Notes under the pieces: generated by a model | The model's database searches: none | Told to the model about the DNA's origin: nothing | The model's input: only the letters and a program-made list of their open reading frames with translations | Part shown: positions 14,203 through 21,684 of the stretch, in pieces | How positions within the stretch are numbered: the first letter of the stretch is position 1 | Layout of the letters: each line of letters starts with the position of its first letter | NCBI GenBank assembly: GCA_910588315.1 | Contig: CAJUQF010000024.1 | Location: 1-21,684, forward strand | Length of the DNA: 21,684 bases | From: an uncultured Christensenellaceae bacterium | Lineage (GTDB): Bacteria; Bacillota; Clostridia; Christensenellales; Pumilibacteraceae | Direction: 5' to 3' | Position numbers and translations under genes: made by a program

Positions 14203-15723
14203 ATGCGATTCGGAATATTCAAAAAAACAATATGCTTTATGTCGGCGGCGATGATCGGCGTTTCGCTTGCGGCGTGCGGCATGCCTGCCGATCCGGACGG
14301 CGGTTCGGACGGTTCGTTTGCCCCGTCGTACCGCGACGAGACGTTGAACGGCGGCGAACTTGACAACTATCAGACCGAGAGTATAAAAGAAAACGATTTT
14401 GTCGATACGGCGATTACGCCCGATTCGTATTTTTCGCTCGATCGCAACACTGCGTCGTATACTTACATGCGCCGCATAATAAACAGCGGCAAAAAAGTCT
14501 CGTCGGGCTCGGTGCGGCTGGAAGAATATATAAACTACTTTTCTTACGATTATGCGCGCCCTTCGGACGGCTCGGCGCTCGCCGTATCCGGCAGCGTGTT
14601 CGATTGTCCGTGGAACGACGAGCATAAGCTTATGTCGGTATCCGTCGCGGCGGAAGAAGTCGAGTATTCGTCCGTACCGAACAACATAGTTTTTCTTATC
14701 GATACGTCGGGGTCGATGTACGGCGACGATAGGCTAGGACTGATACAGCAGTCGTTTTCCATGCTTACGGACAGTCTCGACGAACTCGACACCGTATCGA
14801 TAGTTACGTATGCGGGCGACAGCAGAGTGGCGCTCGAAGGCGAGAGCGGCGAAAACAAGACGCGCATTGCAAACGTTTTGCAGGATCTCAATGCGAGCGG
14901 CTCGACCAACGGGCAGGGCGGTATACAAAAAGCCTACTCCGTAGCGCAAAAATATTACCGCAAGAATGCCAATAACCGCGTTATTCTCGCCACCGACGGC
15001 GACTTCAACGTAGGCGCGTCGAGCAAAAGCGAACTTATCGATTTGATTGCACGCAAGCGCGCAGGCGGGATATATCTTTCCGTTCTCGGTGTGGGCATGT
15101 ACAACACCAACGATACTACGATGAAAACGCTTGCCGAAAACGGTAACGGCAATTACGCTTATCTCGATTCGGTCGCCGAGGCACGTAAAGTGCTTGTGAC
15201 CGAACTCGGCGGCACGTTTAACGTCGTTGCCAAGGATGCAAAGATGAGCGTTTCGTTCGATCCCGAAACAGTCGAAAAATACAGGCTGTTGGGCTACGAA
15301 AGCAAGCTGTTATCGCAGGAAGAATTCGACGATCCCGATACCGATGCGGGCGAGATAGGCTCCGGTCACACCGTGACCGCGTTGTACGAAATAGTTATCG
15401 ACGAGAGCAGCGAAAGTCAAGCGATAGCCACTTGTAAAGTGCGTTACAAAGTGCCGGATACGGACGGTAACGACAGCGTGTCTGCGGTGATATCCGTACA
15501 CGATTACAGCTACGAACCGAATGAAGACATGGTGTTTATCGGTTGCGTCGCCGAGTACGGATTGTTACTTCGCGCGTCCGCATATAAGGGCAATGCATCG
15601 TTCGATGCGGTAATAGACCGGCTTGCGGAACTCGACTGCACCGCGCCGTCGGTCGACCCGTTCAAAGCCGAATTCGCGGATCTCGTGCAAAAAGCCAAGA
15701 CGATATACATTCGCGGCGAATAA
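14203..15723 (+). CDS. VWA-domain lipoprotein, YfbK type
   Basis: This 506-residue protein is predicted to be exported and lipid-anchored. The signal peptide ends in the lipobox LAAC with C25 as the modified Cys, followed by a flexible Gly/Asp/Ser linker. Residues about 60-135 match the N-terminal region found in YfbK-like proteins (YFSLDRNTASYTYMRRIIN, RLEEYINYF). The von Willebrand factor A domain (about 160-335) has a complete MIDAS metal site: D167-T-S169-G-S171, T235 and D265 in ATDGD. A C-terminal beta-rich domain follows, with a last helical part (ASFDAVIDRLAEL). VWA domains bind protein partners through the metal ion. YfbK-type genes are often neighbours of sigma-factor genes, and here the ECF sigma and its putative anti-sigma lie just upstream, so it is probably the target or the signal-side partner of that system. 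The ATG has AAAGGAG 6 nt upstream. The ligand is unknown. Confidence 0.88.
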   Translation: MRFGIFKKTICFMSAAMIGVSLAACGMPADPDGGSDGSFAPSYRDETLNGGELDNYQTESIKENDFVDTAITPDSYFSLDRNTASYTYMRRIINSGKKVSSGSVRLEEYINYFSYDYARPSDGSALAVSGSVFDCPWNDEHKLMSVSVAAEEVEYSSVPNNIVFLIDTSGSMYGDDRLGLIQQSFSMLTDSLDELDTVSIVTYAGDSRVALEGESGENKTRIANVLQDLNASGSTNGQGGIQKAYSVAQKYYRKNANNRVILATDGDFNVGASSKSELIDLIARKRAGGIYLSVLGVGMYNTNDTTMKTLAENGNGNYAYLDSVAEARKVLVTELGGTFNVVAKDAKMSVSFDPETVEKYRLLGYESKLLSQEEFDDPDTDAGEIGSGHTVTALYEIVIDESSESQAIATCKVRYKVPDTDGNDSVSAVISVHDYSYEPNEDMVFIGCVAEYGLLLRASAYKGNASFDAVIDRLAELDCTAPSVDPFKAEFADLVQKAKTIYIRGE

Positions 15724-15794
15724 CAAGCGGGAAATTTATCGAAACGGGGGATGTTCGGAACGTGCATTAGTATCGTATCGTTCGAACTCGAAAG

Positions 15795-15833
15795 AAGCGA
15801 CGGGATGAATGTATTTTTCAATTCGTCGCTTTT
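15795..15833 (+). terminator. Probable terminator after the VWA gene
   Basis: AAGCGACG (15795-15802) pairs with CGTCGCTT (15824-15831), and TT follows. The stem is GC-rich but the T-run is short (CTTTTG) and the loop is 21 nt, so efficiency is uncertain. Confidence 0.55.
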
Positions 15834-15880
15834 GTATGTATATGTGCGCATGTGATAATATAGTGTTTTACTGTAATAAT

Positions 15881-15890
15881 GCTGTACAGC
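15881..15890. promoter_or_regulatory. Palindrome upstream of the AraC-family gene
   Basis: GCTGTACAGC is a perfect 10-bp palindrome about 45 bp upstream of the -10 box of the AraC-family gene. It may be an operator. There is no further support. Confidence 0.3.
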
Positions 15891-15932
15891 TATCCGAAAA
15901 AGCAAGAATTTACGTAGCGCAGACGATTTTTG

Positions 15933-15941
15933 TGATATAAT
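15933..15941 (+). promoter_or_regulatory. Extended -10 promoter of the AraC-family gene
   Basis: TGATATAAT (15933-15941) is a perfect extended -10 element (TGn plus TATAAT). No recognisable -35 is present, which extended -10 promoters can tolerate. The predicted transcript start is 15948, the A of the ATG itself. No ribosome binding site precedes this ATG. Confidence 0.6.
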
Positions 15942-15947
15942 ATCAGC

Positions 15948-17639
15948 ATGATAGTTCTCGATAAAAGCAAACTCGAAAAATACGGGGCGAAGATGAGACT
16001 GTGGCAGGGTATTCCTACCGTTGCGATCACGCGCAAAGGCAATATATTTATAAGCTTTTACAGCGGTGGTACGAAAGAATGTTACGGAAATTTTTGCGTA
16101 CTCGAAAAAAGTACCGACGGTAAGACGTTCGGCAGAGTTGTCGCCGCGATCGATATGGGCAGCGGCGCTCGTGCGTTCGATCCGTGTTTGTGGACGGATC
16201 CTTCGGGCAGATTATGGTGGATATACAACGTAATGCCCGACTATGCGGCATACGCATGCGTTTGCGACGATCCGGATACCGAGCCGCTCGTGTTTCGCGA
16301 ACCCGTAAAGATCTCCGACGGCGTGATAATAAATAAACCTATAGTACTGTCTACGGGAGAGTGGCTGTTTTGCGCGTCCGTTTGGAAGCAGACCGATTTT
16401 CAAAGCATACCGCCGCCCGATCGGACGCCCATGGAGAACGTGATAAAGACGAGCGATCTCGGCATTACATTTCGCGTGGTCGGCGGTGTGAGCGTACCCG
16501 ATAAGCATTTCGGCGAAAGCATGGTCGTAGAACGCCGTGACGGCACGCTCGATCTTTATACGCGCACGCGTTACGGTATAGCGAAAAGCAGTTCGTACGA
16601 CGGCGGCGCGGAGTGGACGGATACCGCGGACAGCAAGCTGGGCGGTCCCGATTCGAGGTTTTGTATACGCAGGCTGTCGTCCGGCAGATTATTACTTGTC
16701 AATCATAAGAATTTTACGGGCAGGAACAACCTGTGCGCAATGCTTAGCGACGACGACGGACAAACATGGTCGGACGGACTCATGCTCGACGAGCGCGACT
16801 ACGTATCTTATCCAGATATGACGGAGTACGGCGGCACGCTTTATATCGTTTACGACCGTGACCGCGGATCGTACTGCAAGTCGCTTTCCGAATGTCTCGG
16901 CAAGCCGCGCGAGATACTTATGGCAAAAATAACCGAGGACGATATTATTGCCGGCAGGATAACGAGCGCCGTCGGCGAACTCAAAATAGTTGCGGATAAG
17001 CTCGGCGAGTATCTCGGCGCAGACGAAAATCCGTTCCGCGATTACGGCAACGGCGACGTTCGCGAATACGTGCTTGCGCTCGCCGAAACTGACGACGTCG
17101 AAGAAATAATGACACGTATATTCCGCGATTACGGCAATTGCTGTTTTACGATCGACGATTCGGAACGCAAAATTATAGACGATAATTGCGCGATAATTGC
17201 GGACGCCGGATGCAGCGGCGACGTGTGCAAAAAGATAACAGCCATACAGCGCATTATCGAGGTGTTTTTGAATGCGGGCAACAGCGCCGATATCGATTCG
17301 CTCAACAGTGCGTTTATAGAACGCGTGCGGAATTATATCGAAAACAATATTTCCGATTCGGAACTACGGCTCGATAAGATGTCGGACGAGCTGCATATAT
17401 CCAAATTTTACATGTGTCATGTGTTCAAAAACCTGACGGGAACTACGGTATCTCAGTATATCAACTTTCGTCGTTTGTCGGCGGCAAAACGATTGCTTGT
17501 GGAAACCGATCGATCGGTCGTGTCGATAGGCATGGACGTGGGATTTTTGGACGGCGGATATTTTTCCAAGTGGTTTAAAAAGAGCGAAGGAGTCACTCCG
17601 GCGCAATACAGAGAACTAATGCGAGTTAAGAGAATATAA
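15948..17639 (+). CDS. AraC-family regulator with an N-terminal sialidase-like beta-propeller
   Basis: This 563-residue protein has no signal peptide and is therefore cytoplasmic. Residues about 17-335 form a sialidase-superfamily propeller: WQGIP (19-23), RAFDPCLW (75-82), NKPIVLSTGEWLFCA (129-143), FGES with E190, R208, R237, VSYPDM (286-291) and YIVYDRDR (299-306), plus Asp-box-like turns STDGKTF (55-61), SYDGGAEW (216-223) and SDDDGQTW (267-274). A helical linker of unknown type (about 340-455) contains FRDYGN twice. Residues 456-560 are a typical AraC DNA-binding domain with two helix-turn-helix units (LRLDKMSDELHISKFYMCHVF; SVVSIGMDVGFLDGGYFSKWFKK) ending in GVTPAQYRE. The propeller takes the place of the usual cupin-type sensor domain. 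The lipoprotein encoded 75 nt downstream has a related propeller, so this is probably its regulator, sensing a glycan fragment. The start at 15948 places the ATG at the predicted transcript start. The ligand and any enzyme activity are unknown. Confidence 0.85.
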   Translation: MIVLDKSKLEKYGAKMRLWQGIPTVAITRKGNIFISFYSGGTKECYGNFCVLEKSTDGKTFGRVVAAIDMGSGARAFDPCLWTDPSGRLWWIYNVMPDYAAYACVCDDPDTEPLVFREPVKISDGVIINKPIVLSTGEWLFCASVWKQTDFQSIPPPDRTPMENVIKTSDLGITFRVVGGVSVPDKHFGESMVVERRDGTLDLYTRTRYGIAKSSSYDGGAEWTDTADSKLGGPDSRFCIRRLSSGRLLLVNHKNFTGRNNLCAMLSDDDGQTWSDGLMLDERDYVSYPDMTEYGGTLYIVYDRDRGSYCKSLSECLGKPREILMAKITEDDIIAGRITSAVGELKIVADKLGEYLGADENPFRDYGNGDVREYVLALAETDDVEEIMTRIFRDYGNCCFTIDDSERKIIDDNCAIIADAGCSGDVCKKITAIQRIIEVFLNAGNSADIDSLNSAFIERVRNYIENNISDSELRLDKMSDELHISKFYMCHVFKNLTGTTVSQYINFRRLSAAKRLLVETDRSVVSIGMDVGFLDGGYFSKWFKKSEGVTPAQYRELMRVKRI

Positions 17640-17684
17640 AGCAAGATTTTACCGCCGCCGATCGTGGTCGTGTGTTAAACTTTT

Positions 17685-17705
17685 TATAACGTGAATGAAA
17701 AAGGA
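17685..17705 (+). promoter_or_regulatory. Possible activator-dependent promoter and RBS of the large lipoprotein gene
   Basis: A -10-like TATAAC (17685-17690) has no -35 match at the proper distance, as at promoters that need an activator. AAAGGAG (17699-17705) lies 9 nt before the ATG at 17715. Alternatively the gene is co-transcribed with the AraC-family gene, as no terminator is visible in 17640-17714. Confidence 0.35.
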
Positions 17706-17714
17706 GTATATTCG

Positions 17715-20700
17715 ATGAGACGCAGGATATTATTGGTCATACTGCTCGTAACGGTCATGGCATTCGCCGTATGGAGCTTTATCGCGTGCGCCGATACCGC
17801 GGAACAAACAAAACCGAGCGTAGTATCGGTGGAAAAAACGGACAGCGGCGAGCTTACCGACACTTACACCATGACGTTCTCCGACGGCAGTACATACAAG
17901 TTTACAGTGGACCGCGAAGGCGGTACGGCAAGCGACAGCGCTTACGAACTGTATGTCAAGCACACCGGTTATACCGGCAGCGAGCAGCAATGGCTCGCCG
18001 CATTGCTCGACGGCACGCTGTTCGATAAGCCGAATGGCAGAAAAGTGCTGACTTTGACGGTGACCGACGAAACCGATAATGCTATAGCCGATGCGACGGT
18101 TAAATATGCGGGTTACACGTTTATGACGTCTTCCGACGGTAAATGCGAAATAGTGTTGTCTGCCGCGGGAGATATAACCGTAACGAAAATAGGCTACGTA
18201 CCGGGTAAACTGAGCATATCTTCCACAGATATCGAAACTGACGGCGATATAACACGGGCCTTAAAACTCGCACCCGTCATGTCGAGCGGCGAATATAAAC
18301 CGCGAGGCGATAATTACATCGAGTTTTCGATTCCTGCAGGCGATACCGTGTCCACATACTATTGGTATGCGGAGTATGACGATTCGGGCATACGCGTTTC
18401 GGTCGACGTTTTGGATACGGATATTGTGTCCGATGTTTCCAATCTCGGCATGAACGACAATATCGAATTTATAATTCAGCGTAATACCGCATCGGTCGGT
18501 CTCGACGAACAAAATTCGTTCAACGTGTTGGCGACTATCGGTTTCGATGGGAAGTGGGCGCGGTTTGCAGGCAGCGCCGACGGTTACGACGCCGACATAT
18601 CTGCCGAACTTATCGATGCCGGTCTGCTCGAAATCACGAGATCGCGCAATATCGCGCTGCTCGGCGGAGTGAATTACGTTTCTATAGAAATATTCATGGA
18701 CTATAGACTATGGGACGTTTCCTATGACGAGGCGGTCGGCGATTTCACTATATCGCCCGCGGCGCGTAACGGCGTTAAAAACGGATATACCGCATTCAGA
18801 AGTTACGTAGGGTACGACTGTGTTTGGTCGAACGCCTCGACAAACGTGCGCATAAAGTCGGATGGCTCGTTTACCGAGAATTATTTCGATTTGCCCGATC
18901 TGGAAAAGGAAATAAAGCGATTGCCCGACTATGTCGACGGCAGAACGCTCGAAAACGACATGGCGGAGCTTTCGAGTAAAAGCGCAGTTGCGCGGCGGTA
19001 CGTATCGGGCGAATTGATTTTTACAGACAGGACGTATTTCGTCGAAAAAACGGGGATCCCCGCGGCGCTCGACGGCGTAAGCTTTTTATACGGATCGATC
19101 GAGACGGTCGACTTTGCGGTGGAGCGCGACGGCTATGTAGTCGTTGCCATACCGAATACGTCGGCGCGACCTGCGGCATATCTGTCCGAATGCGGATTCT
19201 CTCACATAGCGGAAAAATTGCCGGCGATAGCTCATTCCACTAACGGTTCGTTTTTGACCGACAGAATGGACTATTACGTCAAGTATGCCGCCAAAGGCGA
19301 AGAGTATGTTTTGCCTAAATGGGGCGTGGTGTTCTTTAGCGAACACGACGAATACGGCAAAAACAATTGGGAAACCGTCCCTGCGACGGTGACGGCTCTG
19401 TCCACGGACGCGCTTGTCGCCGAGTATGCGCCGAGTGCGCGTAAGTGGCAGGGCATTCCCGGGATCGAGTGTGTGCGCAAATCGGACGGCTCGACTCGGC
19501 TGTTCGCCTGCTGGTTCACGGGAATGGACAAAGAACCGCGCGTCGGCAATTACGCGGTCGTTTATTACAGCGACGACGGCGATAAATGGAATCCGGCTTT
19601 TGCCGTGGATTTAAAGGGTACCGACGCGGCAGTCGATTCGCGCGTGTTCGACCCGTCGCTGTTCGTGGACGACGATAATAATTTATGGATCTGGTGGAAT
19701 CAAACCAACGAACCGTTTGCGCACGTGACTTCCTGGTATTGTAAAGTGGGCAATGCCGCCGACGGCAACGTTCAATCATTTACTATAGGCGCGCCGGTCA
19801 TGACTTCGTACGGCTTGAAAATGAATAAACCTATCAAGCTTTCGACCGGCGAGTGGTTGTACTGCGCTCACGATTTTACCGATATGGGTAAGACCAAAGT
19901 GTATTCTTCGAAGGATAAAGGCGCAACCTGGAAACTTAAAGGTATTGCGAACGTGCCTAACGCGCGTTTTGCCAATGAGACGGCTATTGCCGAGCACGTC
20001 GATAATAACGGCGACATTGCGCTTGTCATGTGGAACAGATGCACGTACAGTTACAATATCGCGGTGAGTTATTCTTACGATCTCGGCAAAACTTGGACAG
20101 ATAGCGAAGAATTTTATAATTACGGGCCGTCGTCGAGAATGAATGCCAAGACGCTTGCCGGCGGAAATATTCTGTATGTGCATCATTACAGAACAGAGAG
20201 CAGAACGAACCTTTGTGCGTTTCTTTCAGAGGACGGCGGCAAAACTTTCCCGCATGCGCTCGTACTCGATACGCGCCGCGACGTGTCGTATCCGGATATC
20301 GCAACCGACGATAATGGAAATATTTATATCGTTTGGGACTATAACAGATATATCGATAAGCAGATACTTATGACGACGGTGACTGAGCGCGAGCTTCTTG
20401 CAATAGACGGCATGCGCATACTCGACGCGGATAGGATTAAGACGGTGTCGTCGCTCACGCTCGGCAATGAATGCGCGGATGTGCATATATCGGTCGTGAA
20501 CGGCGGTTCGCCCGTAGACGGTGCGAGCGTGACGCTTTCTGCGCCGTACCGCGCCGATATTACCGCCGTAACCGACGAGTACGGCGTGGCGGTATTCGGG
20601 AGTATTCCTGCCGAAGAGTACGTTGTGACGGTATCGAAACAGGGATATTACGACGGCGTTATCGGCTTGACCGAACGTGATTTCATCGACGCGCTGTTCG

Positions 20701-21684
20701 ATACAGTGAGTTCGAGTATAGAACTCGCCTCCGTCGAATATGTTACGCTTCGCGGCAATGTGACCGATATGTTTACCGGCGCGGCAATAAGCGGCGCGAT
20801 AGTTTCCGTCGGAGGTCTGACGGCTGTTACGGACGATAGCGGCGCGTATACGATTGCCGTTCCGTCTGCCGCAACGACCGTATCGGTCGCGGCGAAAGGC
20901 TATCATGCGGAAGAGCGCGCGGTATCGCTTGCAGCCGATATAGGAAAGGACCATAACTTGAACGTTTCGTTATACGACAGCACTTATACGTATATCGGAA
21001 AGGTCGGCGGCAAAGTTTCCGATGTGGATACGTTGATGTGGAGCGTGTATTTAAGCAGGAACGCCGACGGGCTGTCGCTTGTCGCCGCAGCGGACGATAT
21101 GATACCGTCGGACGGCGGACTTACTCAGTTCGAAATTTGGTTTCATGCCGGCGCGGCGGGTACGACGAGAACGGCAAATACCGGCAACGTCGATTATCTC
21201 AGTAGCGGGCTTACTCGTGCGGCGCATTTTCCGTCGAACAAATCTACATCGGTGTTTTCGCTCAAAGATAACACTTCGGGCGGCATAACTTTTACGATGG
21301 ATAACAACGTAATAACTTCCGTTATAAATTACGAGACCTTGTCTAAGATCGTCGGCGGATATGCGGTGGATGAGAGTACGCCACTCGCCGTTAATCTTCT
21401 CGGTGGACGAAAGGTGGGTAACGCGTGGTCGTATGCCGAATGGCGTAAAGAAAATTCGACTTGTTACTCCGGCACGGGCGTTATTTCGCGATTCGATCCG
21501 AGTACGTTTGTGCTGTTCAAGCCGGACGGCAGTGTGTCTGTTAGAGCACGCGAAGGCGACAGCACAGACGATCTCGATGCGCTTGTTCGCTCGTCGTCTA
21601 TAGGAAACGAGAACAAAAAACTTTCGGAAAATATGGCTCGGTTCGAATTGTCGCCGACGATGAAACTACACACGGTAAAGACGG
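17715..21684 (+). CDS. Large secreted multidomain lipoprotein with sialidase-like propeller (3' truncated)
   Basis: The frame is open from the ATG at 17715 to the window end (1323 codons, no stop). The signal peptide starts with MRRR and ends at a lipobox-like FIAC with C25, so it is probably a lipoprotein. Visible parts in order: SAYELYVKHTGYTGSEQQWL (about 75-94), a short motif seen in Firmicute surface proteins; a carboxypeptidase-regulatory-like beta domain (about 103-170); a domain resembling family 9 carbohydrate-binding modules (about 195-355, NIEFIIQRNT); an unassigned stretch (about 355-570); a sialidase-like propeller (about 575-895) with WQGIP at W578, RVFDPSLF, NKPIKLSTGEWLYCA, E755, R775, R808, VSYPD with Y859; two carboxypeptidase-regulatory-like domains (about 918-1000, 1007-1083); and a last domain (1086 onward) possibly of carbohydrate-binding type. 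It probably binds or processes host or plant glycans at the cell surface. The first arginine of the sialidase FRIP motif is missing, so true sialidase activity is uncertain. Confidence 0.82.
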   Translation, partial: MRRRILLVILLVTVMAFAVWSFIACADTAEQTKPSVVSVEKTDSGELTDTYTMTFSDGSTYKFTVDREGGTASDSAYELYVKHTGYTGSEQQWLAALLDGTLFDKPNGRKVLTLTVTDETDNAIADATVKYAGYTFMTSSDGKCEIVLSAAGDITVTKIGYVPGKLSISSTDIETDGDITRALKLAPVMSSGEYKPRGDNYIEFSIPAGDTVSTYYWYAEYDDSGIRVSVDVLDTDIVSDVSNLGMNDNIEFIIQRNTASVGLDEQNSFNVLATIGFDGKWARFAGSADGYDADISAELIDAGLLEITRSRNIALLGGVNYVSIEIFMDYRLWDVSYDEAVGDFTISPAARNGVKNGYTAFRSYVGYDCVWSNASTNVRIKSDGSFTENYFDLPDLEKEIKRLPDYVDGRTLENDMAELSSKSAVARRYVSGELIFTDRTYFVEKTGIPAALDGVSFLYGSIETVDFAVERDGYVVVAIPNTSARPAAYLSECGFSHIAEKLPAIAHSTNGSFLTDRMDYYVKYAAKGEEYVLPKWGVVFFSEHDEYGKNNWETVPATVTALSTDALVAEYAPSARKWQGIPGIECVRKSDGSTRLFACWFTGMDKEPRVGNYAVVYYSDDGDKWNPAFAVDLKGTDAAVDSRVFDPSLFVDDDNNLWIWWNQTNEPFAHVTSWYCKVGNAADGNVQSFTIGAPVMTSYGLKMNKPIKLSTGEWLYCAHDFTDMGKTKVYSSKDKGATWKLKGIANVPNARFANETAIAEHVDNNGDIALVMWNRCTYSYNIAVSYSYDLGKTWTDSEEFYNYGPSSRMNAKTLAGGNILYVHHYRTESRTNLCAFLSEDGGKTFPHALVLDTRRDVSYPDIATDDNGNIYIVWDYNRYIDKQILMTTVTERELLAIDGMRILDADRIKTVSSLTLGNECADVHISVVNGGSPVDGASVTLSAPYRADITAVTDEYGVAVFGSIPAEEYVVTVSKQGYYDGVIGLTERDFIDALFDTVSSSIELASVEYVTLRGNVTDMFTGAAISGAIVSVGGLTAVTDDSGAYTIAVPSAATTVSVAAKGYHAEERAVSLAADIGKDHNLNVSLYDSTYTYIGKVGGKVSDVDTLMWSVYLSRNADGLSLVAAADDMIPSDGGLTQFEIWFHAGAAGTTRTANTGNVDYLSSGLTRAAHFPSNKSTSVFSLKDNTSGGITFTMDNNVITSVINYETLSKIVGGYAVDESTPLAVNLLGGRKVGNAWSYAEWRKENSTCYSGTGVISRFDPSTFVLFKPDGSVSVRAREGDSTDDLDALVRSSSIGNENKKLSENMARFELSPTMKLHTVKT

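Noticed and set aside
13879..14625. Minus-strand open frame of 248 residues across the VWA leader
   Set aside because: It overlaps two supported genes on the other strand and has no domain or ribosome binding site. The minus-strand frame at 20226-20954 was dropped for the same reason.
1..21684. tRNA, rRNA, CRISPR array, insertion sequence or prophage
   Set aside because: No regularly spaced repeats, tRNA-like cloverleaf, rRNA core sequence, transposase or phage protein was recognised by reading. A tool-based scan was not possible.

Overview
The window looks like a chromosomal segment of a Gram-positive-type bacterium, most likely a Clostridia-class Firmicute. The evidence is RpoB and RpoC of Firmicute length and layout, an acidic RpoB tail, strong AGGAG ribosome binding sites, consensus sigma-A promoters, an OmpR/HK pair with an ATGA overlap, and HxlR and ECF regulators. 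The genus cannot be fixed from the sequence alone.

Layout. (1) 1-270: the 3' end of a gene for a surface protein with a C-terminal membrane anchor, closed by an intrinsic terminator. (2) 271-8338: a 450-nt non-coding stretch with a perfect sigma-A promoter and a leader carrying four hairpins, one of them terminator-like. It is followed by rpoB and rpoC and a terminator. The usual neighbours (rplKAJL before; rpsL, rpsG, fusA, tuf after) are absent. (3) About 8280-12700: a visibly more AT-rich block holding a processive family 2 glycosyltransferase, a two-component system, and a divergent pair made of an HxlR regulator and a small dimeric-barrel protein. (4) 12760-15833: an ECF-type sigma factor, a one-pass membrane protein that is probably its anti-sigma factor, and a VWA-domain lipoprotein of YfbK type. 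The VWA gene has a structured leader and a possible ECF promoter. (5) 15933-21684: an AraC-family regulator whose sensor half is a sialidase-like beta-propeller, directly followed by a very large secreted lipoprotein. That lipoprotein carries a related propeller between probable carbohydrate-binding and carboxypeptidase-regulatory-like domains, and it runs off the window end.

How the parts may work together. The most unusual unit is region 5. The intracellular regulator and the exported protein share the same propeller family, with common blocks such as WQGIP, NKPI, LSTGEWL and VSYPD. This suggests that an enzyme fold was reused as the ligand sensor controlling a surface glycan-handling protein. 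Region 4 looks like a self-contained envelope-response module: sigma factor, membrane anti-sigma, surface VWA target. Two regulatory genes (the sigma factor and the AraC protein) have a -10 box placed so that the transcript should start at, or one base before, the ATG, suggesting leaderless mRNAs. No tRNA, rRNA, CRISPR array, insertion sequence or phage gene was recognised.
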